Assembly: GCF_023614235.1 (NCBI RefSeq)
Contig: NZ_CP094264.1
Coordinates: 5,208,001 to 5,272,000 of the forward strand
Length of the DNA: 64,000 nucleotides
Direction of reading: 5' to 3'
DNA from: Streptomyces sp. MRC013
GTDB taxonomy: Bacteria > Actinomycetota > Actinomycetes > Streptomycetales > Streptomycetaceae
In this document: piece by piece, positions 1 through 9,189 of the stretch
Position numbering within the stretch: the stretch's first letter is position 1
Layout: every line of letters begins with the position of its first letter
The notes under the pieces: generated by a model
Told to the model about the DNA's origin: nothing
The model's input: the letters and a program-made list of their open reading frames with translations, nothing else
Database searches by the model: none
Program-made: the position numbers and the translations under genes

Positions 1-2017
1 CCGGTGGACGGCGGGGAGGCGCACCTCCTCGACGCGGGCCCCGATCCCGTCTCGGAGGTGTCGTGGTCCCCGGACGGCCGGTGGATCGCCTACACCACCC
101 GGCCGGGCGGCGGGGAGCACTCGCGCGTGCTGTGCGTGCGCCCCGACGGCACCGGACGCCGCGTCCTGGCGGGCGCGGAGCCCGGTACCTCCGCCTACCT
201 CGGGTGCTGGCTCCACGACGGGTCCGCCGTCGCGGTCACCGTCGCCTCCCCGGCCGGAACCGGTCCGGCGCCCGTCACCGCGGCGCCGGCCGGGGAACCG
301 GCCGGGGAGGGCGAGCCGCACGCCGTGGCGCCGCCGGCCGGCTGGAGCGAGCGCGACGGCCACGCCGTCCTGCTGGGCGGCGCGCACCGGGGCGACGTGG
401 ACCCCGCCGTCCGCGCCCTGGGGGCCGCCGCCTTCGGCGCGCGGCTCCCGGGCGCCCCGCCCGCGGCGCACCGCCCGCCGCTCCCCGGCGCGCCCACGGT
501 GCGGGCGGGCAACGGACTCGCGGCGTACCTCATCGATCCCGACGGGGTGGCGGCGCCCGTGCTGGTCGCCGTCGAGCAGACGGCCGCCACGCTCCGCGTC
601 TGCGACGTGAGCCGCGACGGCCGGCTGGCAGTGCTGCGGCGAGGGCCCCGCAACCGGCGGGAGGCCGTCGTGGTGCGCCTGGCGGACCTGGAGGCGGCGG
701 CCGCCGTACCGGTCGCCGACGGCGATCCGTGGGTCGGCGCCTTCTCCCCGGACGCGCGCCGGCTCTGGCTGCGCAGCGACGCCGGGCGGGAGTTCGCGGC
801 CCTGCTGGGGGCGGACCTGGCCCCTGACGGGAGCATCACGGGCCTTTCGGCGGCCGCCGAGCGCGACGGGGCGGGCCTGGAGCTCCTCGCCGTGGCCCAC
901 GAGGGCCGGGGCGCCTTCCTGGCGTGGAACGACGGCGGGATGAGCGAGCTGGAGTTCCGGACCCTCCCGGACACCGCGGCCGGGCCCGCCGCGGCGCCCG
1001 CGGTGGCGGCGGGCCGGGGGGGTGCCGCTGCCCCACGAGGTCGTCACCCGGATCGCGCCCGCCGGTGCGGGCGGCGCGGCCATCGCCCTGAGCGGCTCCC
1101 GGCGGCGCCCCGGGATCTGGTGGTTGCCGGAGGCCGGCGCCCCGCTCATGACACCGTGGTCCTCCCGTGACGAGGACGCGGTGCCACCCGGACGCCGCCC
1201 CACCCGGCCGGTCCGGCACCGGTTCACCGCGCGTGACGGGACGCCGCTGAGCGGCTGGTACTACCGTGCGCCGGGCCGGGCCCCCAGCCGGCCCGCGCCC
1301 TGCGTCATCCACCTGCACGGCGGGCCCGAGGAGCAGGAGCGGCCCGTGCTCGACCCGCTCTACCACGAGCTGCTGGGCCGCGGGCTCGACGTCTTCGCGC
1401 CGGACGTGCGCGGCTCGTCGGGCCACGGGCGGTCCTTCGTCGACGCCGACCTCGGCACGGGCCGGTTCGCCGCGATCGAGGACGTCGCCGACTGCGCCGC
1501 GCACGCCGTGCTCGCGGGGCCCGCCGACCCGTCGCGGCTGGCGGTGATGGGCCGCTCGTACGGCGGCTACCTCGTCATGGCCTGCCTGGTGTGGCACCCG
1601 GAGCTGTTTCGCACCGGCGTGGCCGTGTGCGGCATGTCGGACTTCCGGACGTTCTTCGCCGGTACGGAACCCTGGATCGCCGAGTCGGCGGCGCACAAGT
1701 ACGGCCACCCCGAACGCGACCGCGACCTGCTGCGGTCGTTGTCGCCCCTGCACCGGGTGGACGCCCTGCGCGTGCCGGTCCTGGCGGTCCACGGCGAGCA
1801 CGACACGAACGTGCCGCCCGGCGAGTCGGAGCAGTTCGTGCGGGCGGCACGGGAGCGGGGCGTCCCCGCCGAGATGCTGACCCTGCGCGACGAGGGCCAC
1901 GAGTTCCAGCGGGCCGACAACCGGCGCCTCTTCCGCCGTACCGCGGCCGACTGGCTGGAGCGCCACCTCGCCGGCGGGGGCGGCGGCCCGGCGCCCCTCG
2001 GCCACGGCGAGGACTGA
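1..2017 (+). pseudogene. S9 family peptidase (prolyl oligopeptidase type), 5' end outside window, one frameshift
   Basis: The start lies before the window. The first frame (to about 1020) gives a beta-propeller-like N-terminal region with WSPDG and FSPDARR blade motifs. The second frame (from about 1022) gives the alpha/beta-hydrolase catalytic domain: HLHGGPEEQ oxyanion region, nucleophile GRSYGGY, acid in HGEHDTN and histidine in DEGHEF, in the order expected for S9 peptidases. The two halves are separated by a one-base shift at a run of seven G (1016-1022); six G would give one continuous protein. I read it as one cytoplasmic oligopeptidase or acylaminoacyl-peptidase gene, broken either by a homopolymer sequencing error or by a real mutation. 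Confidence 0.85.
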
Positions 2018-2309
2018 CCGGCGGGCGCGCCGCCCCGCCCGCCTCCCGGCGCGCCCTTCCCCGGCCTCCCGCCCCGCCGCACCGCGCCCGCTCTTCGGTG
2101 CCGCACCCGGCCTCCGGCCGCCCGGCGCGTCCCCGCGTTCCGCCCCGCCCCGTCCGCCGCGGGCCGGGGCGGGCGGGGTACCGCGGCCCGTACGGCGGCG
2201 TGTCCCGTTTCGTACAGTGGAGGGCGGACCGTCCCCCTCGGCGCGAGCGGTCCGCCCCCCGCGGGCGCGCCCCCCCTGTACGTCCCCGTTCGGCATCGGA
2301 GCCCCCGGC

Positions 2310-3491
2310 ATGGTCACCCAGCACCCGTCCACCGGCGCGGACGGCGCCCAGGAGGGGCTGTTCCCCGTGGACGATCTCGTGCGGGCCGGCGGCGGCCCGG
2401 CGCGGACCCGCGCCTTCCGGGACTCGCCGGAGGCCCGCAGGCTGCTGGACGTGCACGAGATCCACGCGGAGCCCGCCGCGGCCGCCTCCCCGCGCGGCCG
2501 GCAGATCATCGCGCGCTTCCCCGGGGCCCGGGTGGTGGAGACGGCCTCGCACTGGCGCATCCCCGGACTCCACGGCGACGAGGGCAACGCCGAGAGGTGG
2601 GTCCGGATCAAGAGCCGCACCCTCGTGCTCGGCGAGCGCTCCTCCCTGACGACGCGCCCGAACGGCAGGTCCGCGGACTGGATCGCCCCGGGCCTCAGCA
2701 ACGGGTGCGCGATGGCCTGCGCCTACTGCTACGTGCCGCGCCGCAAGGGGTACGCCAACCCGATCACCGTCTTCACCAACGTCGAGCAGGTCGTCCGGCA
2801 CCTCGCCCGCCACGTCGCCGCGCAGGGCGCGAAGCCCGCCCCCAACCAGTGCGACCCGCACGCCTGGGTCTACGACATCGGGGAGAACGGCGACTGCTCG
2901 GTGGACGACCTGATCTGCGACAACACCGCAGACCTGATCCGCGCCTTCCGGGACTGGCCCACGGCCAAGGCGTCCTTCGCGACCAAGTTCGTCAACCCGG
3001 ACCTGCTGGAACTCGACCCGCGCGGCCGGACGCGCATCAGGTTCTCGCTGATGCCGGCCGCCGACTCCAGGACGCTCGACATCCGCACCAGCCCGGTCGA
3101 GCGGCGCGTCGCCGCGGCCGCGGACTTCCTGGACGCCGGGTACGAGGTCCACTTCAACCTGTCGCCCGTGGTCGTCCGCCCCGGCTGGGAGCGCTCCTGG
3201 TCCGAGCTGCTCCGGCAGCTGGACGACGTGCTGCCGAGCCGCGTGAAGGAGCAGGCGCGGGCCGAGGTCATCACCCTCACCCACAACGAGCGCCTCCACG
3301 AGGTGAACCTCGGCTGGCACCCGCGCGCCGAGGACGTGCTGTGGCGCCCCGGGATCCAGCAGGCCAAGCTCTCCCAGAACGGCGACCGCAACGTCCGCTA
3401 CCGCAACGACGTGAAGGCCGCGTCGATCGAGACCCTCCGCGGGCTGATCGCGGCCGAGGCCCCCTGGCTGCGTGTCCGCTACGCCTTCTGA
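2310..3491 (+). CDS. Spore-photoproduct-lyase-like radical SAM protein
   Basis: 393 residues from ATG 2310; the in-frame GTG at 2217 would add a low-complexity leader. A radical SAM cluster motif CxxxCxxC is visible as CAMACAYC, followed by YVPRRKGYANP, which is typical of the actinobacterial SPL/Rv2578c-type family. The family binds a 4Fe-4S cluster and cleaves S-adenosylmethionine. The true spore photoproduct lyase repairs thymine dimers, but the substrate of the actinobacterial branch is not established, so DNA repair is only an inference. The gene stands alone, with its own upstream gap and a convergent neighbour. Confidence 0.85.
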   Translation: MVTQHPSTGADGAQEGLFPVDDLVRAGGGPARTRAFRDSPEARRLLDVHEIHAEPAAAASPRGRQIIARFPGARVVETASHWRIPGLHGDEGNAERWVRIKSRTLVLGERSSLTTRPNGRSADWIAPGLSNGCAMACAYCYVPRRKGYANPITVFTNVEQVVRHLARHVAAQGAKPAPNQCDPHAWVYDIGENGDCSVDDLICDNTADLIRAFRDWPTAKASFATKFVNPDLLELDPRGRTRIRFSLMPAADSRTLDIRTSPVERRVAAAADFLDAGYEVHFNLSPVVVRPGWERSWSELLRQLDDVLPSRVKEQARAEVITLTHNERLHEVNLGWHPRAEDVLWRPGIQQAKLSQNGDRNVRYRNDVKAASIETLRGLIAAEAPWLRVRYAF

Positions 3492-3632
3492 CCCGGCGCC
3501 GCCCGCCGACGAGGGGCCGGTGGGCGGCGCGGCGGTGCCCCGACCCGGATCCGCCCGCACCGGGGAGGGGCGGCTCCGCCGAACGGGAGGGCGTGGGCCC
3601 GCGCCCCCGCCGGTCCGCGCCGCGGGCACGGG

Positions 3633-5216
3633 TCAGGATCCGGATGAGGGCGCGGGGGCCGGCCGGGGGCCGGTGCCCAGCCGGTGGGCGCGGCAGGCGA
3701 GCTGTAGGGCGAGCCGCTCGTCGGCCGTGTGGAGGCCGACGCCGAGGACGGTGCAGGCGCGGGACAGCCGCTGGGCGACGGTGTTGCGGTGGAGGCCGAG
3801 GCGGCGTGCGGTGTCCGCGGCGGAGCAGCCGCAGTCGAAGTACGCCTCCAGGGTGCGCAGGAGCTCGGGGCCTGCGGGGTCTTCCAGGAGGGGCGTGAGG
3901 AGACCGGCGGCGGTCTCGCGCATGGTCGGTGAGGTGTAGGAGGCCATGAGGACCTGGGTGACGCCGAGGCGGTCGACGTGCTGGACCCCGCCGGGGACGT
4001 CGGCGAGGGCGGTGGCGAGTGCGGCGTGGCGGGCCTCCGCGAGGCTGGTGGCCAGCCCCGCGGGCCCCGGGGAGGGGCGTCCGATGCCGGCGACGAGCGG
4101 GGTGGCGCCGGCGCGGGCGTGGTAGACGCGCAGGGCTTCGGCGACCCGGGCCACGAGGGCGGGGCCGTCCTGACCGGCCGGGGGGCGGTCGGAGGTGATC
4201 CACCCGGCCCAGCCGTCGGAGCGTTCGGCAGGCGGGCCGAGGGCGAGGCCGGCGCCGGCGAGGGCGTCGGTGAGGTCGCCGGCGGCGGGGGGCGGCGCGT
4301 GGCGGTGGAGCCGCAGGAGGTGGACGGCGGTGTGCCAGCCGGCGAGGCGCCAGCCGATGCGTCCCGCGGCGGCCGCCGTACCGGCCGGGAGGTCGTCCGC
4401 GTGGGAGAGGATCTCCTCCAGGAGGGTGGTGCGGAACCGGGCGTCGCGTTCGGCGCGCATGAGGGAGACGGCCAGCGAGGCGGTGGCGTACGCCTCGGCC
4501 AGGCCGAGGGCGGCGAGGGCGCGCTCCCCCCACTGGGGGCCGCCGTGGGCGCTGTGCGCGGCCAGCCATGTACCGGGGGTCCCGTTCTCCGAGCGCAGGG
4601 GGTGCGCGGCGAAGGCGTGGCCCTCGGCGGTGCCGGTGAGGGGGGCGGGGACCCGCAGGTGCGGCAGGAGGTCGATGCCGAGCCGGTCCCCGGCGATGGT
4701 GGCTCCGTCGGGGGACAGGGCGGCGACGGCGGCGTGCAGGTGGCGGGCGAGGGTGCGGGTGATGCCCTCCAGGGAGGTCTGGGCGCGCAGGGCGCGCGCG
4801 ATGCCGGTTAGCTGGTGGGCGCGCTGGACGTCGGGGCCCCGGGTCCACAGGAGGAGGGCGGCGGCCGTCTGCGCGCTGGAGTGGTGGGGGGCGAGGAGGA
4901 GGGGCAGGCGCATGCGGTCGGCCAGCCGCCGGGGGGCCCGGCTGAGGCTCCCCTCGGGCAGCCCGCAGAGCACCAGGGCGGCCGCGCCGGCGACGTGGTG
5001 GCGGTGCAGGGCGATGTCGACCAGGTGGGAGGCGCTGAGGCCGCGGACGGGGGAGAGGTCGGCGCAGGAGACGCGGCCGGGGACGGGGGAGGTGCCGGCG
5101 ATGTCCGCTGCCTCCACGTCGCTGACGGTGTTGTCGAGGCCGGCGTGCCCGGCGACCGGGAGGAGGTGGCGGGGCGGCTGGGAGGCGATCAGGTCACGGA
5201 CCGTGGTGCGGGGCAT
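3633..5216 (-). CDS. PucR family transcriptional regulator
   Basis: 527 residues. The N-terminus (VRDLIASQP, then DVEAADI) matches the PucR N-terminal ligand-sensing domain. The C-terminus carries the PucR/CdaR helix-turn-helix, seen as LEAYFDCGCSAADTARRL followed by LHRNTVAQRLSR. PucR proteins commonly control purine, allantoin or hydantoin use. The ATG at 5216 lies inside the 3' end of the upstream DUF917 gene (23-base overlap), so the two are co-transcribed and probably translationally coupled. Its position downstream of a permease/HyuA/DUF917 set suggests it regulates that set. Confidence 0.93.
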   Translation of the reverse strand: MPRTTVRDLIASQPPRHLLPVAGHAGLDNTVSDVEAADIAGTSPVPGRVSCADLSPVRGLSASHLVDIALHRHHVAGAAALVLCGLPEGSLSRAPRRLADRMRLPLLLAPHHSSAQTAAALLLWTRGPDVQRAHQLTGIARALRAQTSLEGITRTLARHLHAAVAALSPDGATIAGDRLGIDLLPHLRVPAPLTGTAEGHAFAAHPLRSENGTPGTWLAAHSAHGGPQWGERALAALGLAEAYATASLAVSLMRAERDARFRTTLLEEILSHADDLPAGTAAAAGRIGWRLAGWHTAVHLLRLHRHAPPPAAGDLTDALAGAGLALGPPAERSDGWAGWITSDRPPAGQDGPALVARVAEALRVYHARAGATPLVAGIGRPSPGPAGLATSLAEARHAALATALADVPGGVQHVDRLGVTQVLMASYTSPTMRETAAGLLTPLLEDPAGPELLRTLEAYFDCGCSAADTARRLGLHRNTVAQRLSRACTVLGVGLHTADERLALQLACRAHRLGTGPRPAPAPSSGS

Positions 5217-6321
5217 GGATGTCCTGGGGCAGGTCGCGGAGGCCGTAGGAGGCGAGGCCGACGAGGGAGGAGGACGGGGAGCGCCAGGCGGGGGCCGCGG
5301 GCAGCGTGAACAGGGCGACGCGCTGGTGCCCGGTGACGGCGTCGGGAGGGACGAGCCTCCAGGTGAGGGGGTCGAGTACGCAGATCACCTCCGGTGTGAC
5401 GGCCAGGGGCACCCCGTCGTCGAGGACCAGGACGTACTCGTCGCCGGCTTCCAGGCGCAGGGTCCGGGCGGGGTCGGCCCGGTCCTGGACGGTGATGGTG
5501 GTGTGGGCGCCGGTACGCGTCTCGCGGCGGCGCACTTCGCACACGGTGCCGCTGCGCAGGGGGGTCCCCTGCCAGCGGGCGACGAAGGCGGCGCGGGTGG
5601 CGGGCGGGGCGTCGGCGGCGTGCAGGTAGGCGGCGCCGAGGGCGAGGGCCCGGGTGACGGAGTGGTCGACCACGGCGCCCCGGTAGGTGCGGGCGGCGGC
5701 GGGGTGGGTGGCGATGGCGCACCAGCCGCCGAGAGCGGGCAGGGCCTCGCGGACCAGGACCTCCAGGGTGCCGTTGTCCGGGACGTCGACGGTCAGGGTC
5801 GTACCGCGGGCGTCGGCGAGCGCGGTGGGCGAGGCCGGGTGCCCGGCGGCGGAGAGGGTGGTCTGGTCCAGGCGTGGGAAGGCGCGCCCCATGGCGTCGG
5901 CGTCGATGAGCGGGAGGCCGGTGCGGGCGGCGGCCGCGAGGGCGAACAGGGCGTTGACACCGCCGATCTCCAGGGGCTGGAGCGCGGCCAGGGGCGTGCC
6001 CAGCCTGTCGTTGAGGGTGTCGACGACGGCGGTGAACTCCGTTCCGCCGGGAGGCCTCTCGGCCAGCGCGGTGGTGGAGCCGACGGCGCCCACGCAGGCG
6101 ACCGGGGCGTCGGGGTCGAGGTCCGGCAGCCGGACCAGGGGCACGGGCCCGTACTCGGCGAGTTGGTGGCGGGCCAGGAGGGTCGCGGTGTGGGTGTCCC
6201 CGCCGCCGCCGGAGCCCAGGAGGGCGGCCCCGGCGGCCAGGTCCCCGACGTCGTCCGGGGTGACGTGGCGCAGGTGCCCGTGCCGCCGGGGTGCGGGGGG
6301 ACGGGTGAGGGTGTCCGTCAT
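5194..6321 (-). CDS. DUF917 (S-methyl thiohydantoin desulfurase-like) protein, copy A
   Basis: 375 residues, ATG at 6321 with AGGAAG upstream. The glycine-rich motif GSGGGGDTHTA near residue 35 and LPLIDADAMGRAFP are hallmarks of the DUF917 family, which Pfam now names after S-methyl thiohydantoin desulfurase. Family members usually sit beside hydantoinase/oxoprolinase genes. A second family member, at 8095-9189, shares the same motifs, so this locus has two diverged paralogues. It overlaps the following PucR gene. The substrate is not known; a hydantoin- or thiohydantoin-like ring compound is inferred from context. Confidence 0.9.
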   Translation of the reverse strand: MTDTLTRPPAPRRHGHLRHVTPDDVGDLAAGAALLGSGGGGDTHTATLLARHQLAEYGPVPLVRLPDLDPDAPVACVGAVGSTTALAERPPGGTEFTAVVDTLNDRLGTPLAALQPLEIGGVNALFALAAAARTGLPLIDADAMGRAFPRLDQTTLSAAGHPASPTALADARGTTLTVDVPDNGTLEVLVREALPALGGWCAIATHPAAARTYRGAVVDHSVTRALALGAAYLHAADAPPATRAAFVARWQGTPLRSGTVCEVRRRETRTGAHTTITVQDRADPARTLRLEAGDEYVLVLDDGVPLAVTPEVICVLDPLTWRLVPPDAVTGHQRVALFTLPAAPAWRSPSSSLVGLASYGLRDLPQDIHAPHHGP

Positions 6322-7604
6322 GGTCTACTTCCTGTCGTTTGCGCACCCGTCCGGGCCGCGCCTGTGGGGACAAGGCCGTCCGCACCGCCGTCCCGGCCGC
6401 GCGGTGCGCCGGTCGGCGGTCTGGGAACGGTTCTCGAGCCGGTGGCCGTCGCTGTCGATCGGGACGACCTCGCAGGGGTGTGGCGGGCGGCCGGGGCACG
6501 GAGGCGGAGCCTCCCCGCCGCAGGCCCCCGGCCGGCGGCGGCGCGCCGCCCGCGTCGGGGACGGCGGGGTGCGGCGTGGCGTGGGGGATGTCCCGGCCCG
6601 GCTACCGGCCGGGGGCGGGCGCCTCGCGGGCGGGTGCCGGGCGGCGATCCGCGTCGAAGACCGTCGGGCGGTACCGCAGCGGGGGGAGGACCGGGTGAGG
6701 GCGTACGGCCCGGTGCGCGACCGCCCGCCCCCCGGGGGCCGTGGGCCGGGTGGCGGTCCGTCCGCCGCGGCGGCGCCCAGGCGGGGTGCGGGGCGCTCGT
6801 CCGCACGACCGGGGGAAGGCATCGTCCGGCGGGCAGGGGGTGGGCGGGGGCGCCGCGGCGGACGGCGCGGCCGGCTCCCCCGCGCCCGCGCCCGTGCCCG
6901 CGCCCGTGCCGACGGTCCGGCGGCCCGGTACGGGCCTCTTCGCGATCTTCCGGAGGCCCATCGCGCCGGGTCCGCGGAGCGGACGGGACCGCCCCGGCTC
7001 CAGTCGGCGATGTGGATCCAAGACCACCGTCAGCCCCTCCCTGCCTCCACGAAACCGACAGAAGACTCGCGGTCTCCACGGGTCGTCCACACCCGGAACG
7101 GTTCACTTTCGCCTGAAGGAGCTAACGCACGCTCATGCGTGCGATTGTCTTCTGGTTCTGACGCGGGAGGAGGCCGTTCCTCAGGGCGGCCCGCCGGGGC
7201 CTCGGCGCGACGGCCGACGGCGTGAAGCGGCCGCCGGGCACCGCTGCCGACGCGGACGGGCGCGGCCGCCGCTCGGGGGCGCGGACCGCGTCGCCTCGCG
7301 CCCCCGGCCCCGGTGCCCGCCCGGCGTGCGGCTCCTGGGCGGACCGGGGCGTGCGGAAGGGCCCGGTGGAGGGCCGGGCGGGGCGGCGCGGCCGCCGCGG
7401 GAGGGCGACGGCCGCGCCGCGGGACCTGTGCGCGCTCCCGCCGCCGGCGGGCCGGGCGGCCCCGCGCCTGACGGGACGTGCGCCGGCGGACGGTGTCGAG
7501 GGGTGCCGGGGCCTCAGACGGCTCCGGCTACGGGGCCGCCCGTCCGGCGGGCCCCCGCGGCCGCACCCGCCGCGCCCGGGTGCCGGCGGCGGGCGCGGCC
7601 CCGT
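6322..7604. other. 1.3-kb stretch with no convincing gene
   Basis: Reading frames here are arginine- and proline-rich on both strands and look like GC-skew shadows. About 7010-7170 is less GC-rich and could be a promoter region or a decayed gene. An 8-codon ORF MRAIVFWF begins at 7135, but its nearest GGAG is 13 bases away. The stretch separates the two DUF917 genes, so copy A may have its own promoter. Confidence 0.4.
7126..7143. promoter_or_regulatory. Perfect inverted repeat CGCACGC-TCAT-GCGTGCG
   Basis: Seven-base arms around a four-base spacer lie in the only relatively AT-containing part of the gap. It could be an operator for the downstream DUF917/PucR pair, but it is about 800 bases from the DUF917 start, so the link is weak. 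Confidence 0.3.
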
Positions 7605-8006
7605 TCACGCCGTCACGGCCGAGGAGGTGGCGCTGACCCGGAACTCCGGGTGGTTCTCCACGGTGTTGTGGACCTTGCACCGGTTGCCCGCCCGGACGAG
7701 GGTCCGGACCTGCTCTTCGCTCAGCGAGGCGGGCAGGGTGTACGTGACGTGGATGGTGCTCATGCGGACCGGCCTGACCGCGCTGTCCGCCCCCACCCTG
7801 ACCGACGCCCCCTCGACGGAGAGGCCGTTGGACCGGGCGTAGTCGGCCATGGTGGCGAGCATGCACGCGCCGACGCCGGCGAGGAACAGCTCGGTCGCCA
7901 TCCACCGGCCGGGCTCGGGGCCCCAGGCGAGGTCGACCTCGCTCCGGCCGTTGCTCGCGGTCAGGTCCATCGTCCCGCTGTGCCGGACGGTGACGGTGTA
8001 GTCCAT
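7605..8006 (-). CDS. OsmC family peroxidase/stress protein
   Basis: 133 residues from ATG 8006; a longer in-frame extension to 8180 is low-complexity and unlikely. The two redox cysteines of the OsmC/Ohr superfamily are present in GVGACMLATMADYARS and AGNRCKVHNTVENHP. These small cytoplasmic proteins reduce organic hydroperoxides. It lies 88 bases downstream of the second DUF917 gene on the same strand, so it may be the last gene of the permease-HyuA-DUF917 operon. A thiol- or sulfur-handling role there would fit but is inference. Confidence 0.88.
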   Translation of the reverse strand: MDYTVTVRHSGTMDLTASNGRSEVDLAWGPEPGRWMATELFLAGVGACMLATMADYARSNGLSVEGASVRVGADSAVRPVRMSTIHVTYTLPASLSEEQVRTLVRAGNRCKVHNTVENHPEFRVSATSSAVTA

Positions 8007-8094
8007 GGTGTTGCCTGCTTTCTGTTTCGTGGGTCCACCGCCGCCGGGCGGCGCGCCGCCCGGCGGCCCGGCGGCGGTGCGCCGCCCGGATCGG

Positions 8095-9189
8095 TCAGAC
8101 GGGGCTCGGCACCGGGGCGAGCTCTTCGACGGGCGTGTAGTCCAGGTCGTAGCCGAAGTAGCGGGGACCGGTGAGCTCAAGGCCCTGCGGGGTGCGCCAC
8201 CGCGGGTCGCAGGGGGCGCCGATGACGCTGACGCGGGCCCCGTAGCGCATGGACTCGGTCGTCACCGGGGCGCCGGTCTCCGCGTCCAGGACGCAGATCA
8301 GGTCCGGCACGGTGGCCACGGGAACCCCGTCGCGCAGGGCGATCAGGTGCTCGTTCTGGAACCGCAGCACCATGTGGTGGTCGGTGTCCGCCCCCAGCCC
8401 CTGCAGGCGGGCCTCACCGCGGACGAAGCCGCCCTCGGTGCGCCGGGCGACGTCCGCCACCTTGCCGGTGAACAGCACGTGCCCCCGCAGGACGGCCGCG
8501 GCCGCCCGTGCCGGGTCGCGGTGCGCGGCCCGGGCGTCCCGGATGGCCCGCCCCAGCTCCAGCGCCCAGCTGAGCGTGGCCGGGACGAGGGAGGCGGCGG
8601 CCTGCTCCCCGCGCATCGGGTACAGGGCCATGAAGGCCGCTCCGCCCATCTCCACCGTGGTGGCCCTGGCCAGGCGTTCGGCCCACCGGTTGTCCACGGT
8701 GCGCAGCACCGAGGCGTTGCCGTGGGCGTCGGCGAGCGCCATCGGGGTGGCGGCCACGCCGGCCAGGGTGGTGAGGACCATCTGGATCTCGGGGAAGGCC
8801 CGCCCCATGCCGTCGGCGTCGATCAGCGGCAGACCGGTGCGGGCGGCGACGGCCAGGGGGATCATGGAGTTCACGCCCCCTGCCTCCAGGCACGCCACGT
8901 ACTGCGCCGGGCTGCCCAGGACCTCCTGGAGCGCGCCGAGCACCTGCTCGGCCTCCGCACCGGAGGGGGTCTTCTCCAGCAGCACGGTCGGCGCGCCGAT
9001 CACGGCGACCGGCAGGACGACGGCGGAGGGCTCCACGTCCTCGACGGCGACCACGCGCACCGGCCCGTGGGCGCGGATGGCCTCGGCCGCGATCAGCTTG
9101 CCGATGTAGGGGTCGCCGCCCCCGCCGGTGCCCAGCACGGCCGCGCCGCGCGCCAGGTCGTCCAGATGCTTCGCGGTGATGTACCGCAT
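8095..9189 (-). CDS. DUF917 (S-methyl thiohydantoin desulfurase-like) protein, copy B
   Basis: 364 residues beginning MRYITAKHL. The glycine motif GTGGGGDPYIGKL and LPLIDADGMGRAFPE match copy A at 5194-6321. Its ATG shares one base with the stop codon of the HyuA-like gene (TGATG), so it is translationally coupled and probably forms a complex or a consecutive step with it. Conserved pairing of DUF917 with HyuA-like proteins is known; the actual reaction of this member is not. Confidence 0.92.
   Translation of the reverse strand: MRYITAKHLDDLARGAAVLGTGGGGDPYIGKLIAAEAIRAHGPVRVVAVEDVEPSAVVLPVAVIGAPTVLLEKTPSGAEAEQVLGALQEVLGSPAQYVACLEAGGVNSMIPLAVAARTGLPLIDADGMGRAFPEIQMVLTTLAGVAATPMALADAHGNASVLRTVDNRWAERLARATTVEMGGAAFMALYPMRGEQAAASLVPATLSWALELGRAIRDARAAHRDPARAAAAVLRGHVLFTGKVADVARRTEGGFVRGEARLQGLGADTDHHMVLRFQNEHLIALRDGVPVATVPDLICVLDAETGAPVTTESMRYGARVSVIGAPCDPRWRTPQGLELTGPRYFGYDLDYTPVEELAPVPSPV

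Noticed and set aside
836..2701. Long minus-strand frame over the S9 peptidase
   Set aside because: Antisense shadow of GC-rich coding DNA; no ribosome site or domain.
4195..7116. Very long plus-strand frame (973 codons) across PucR and DUF917
   Set aside because: Glycine/arginine-rich shadow opposite two well-supported genes.
7135..7161. Eight-residue leader peptide MRAIVFWF
   Set aside because: Nearest Shine-Dalgarno is 13 bases away and no biosynthetic or attenuated gene follows on the plus strand.
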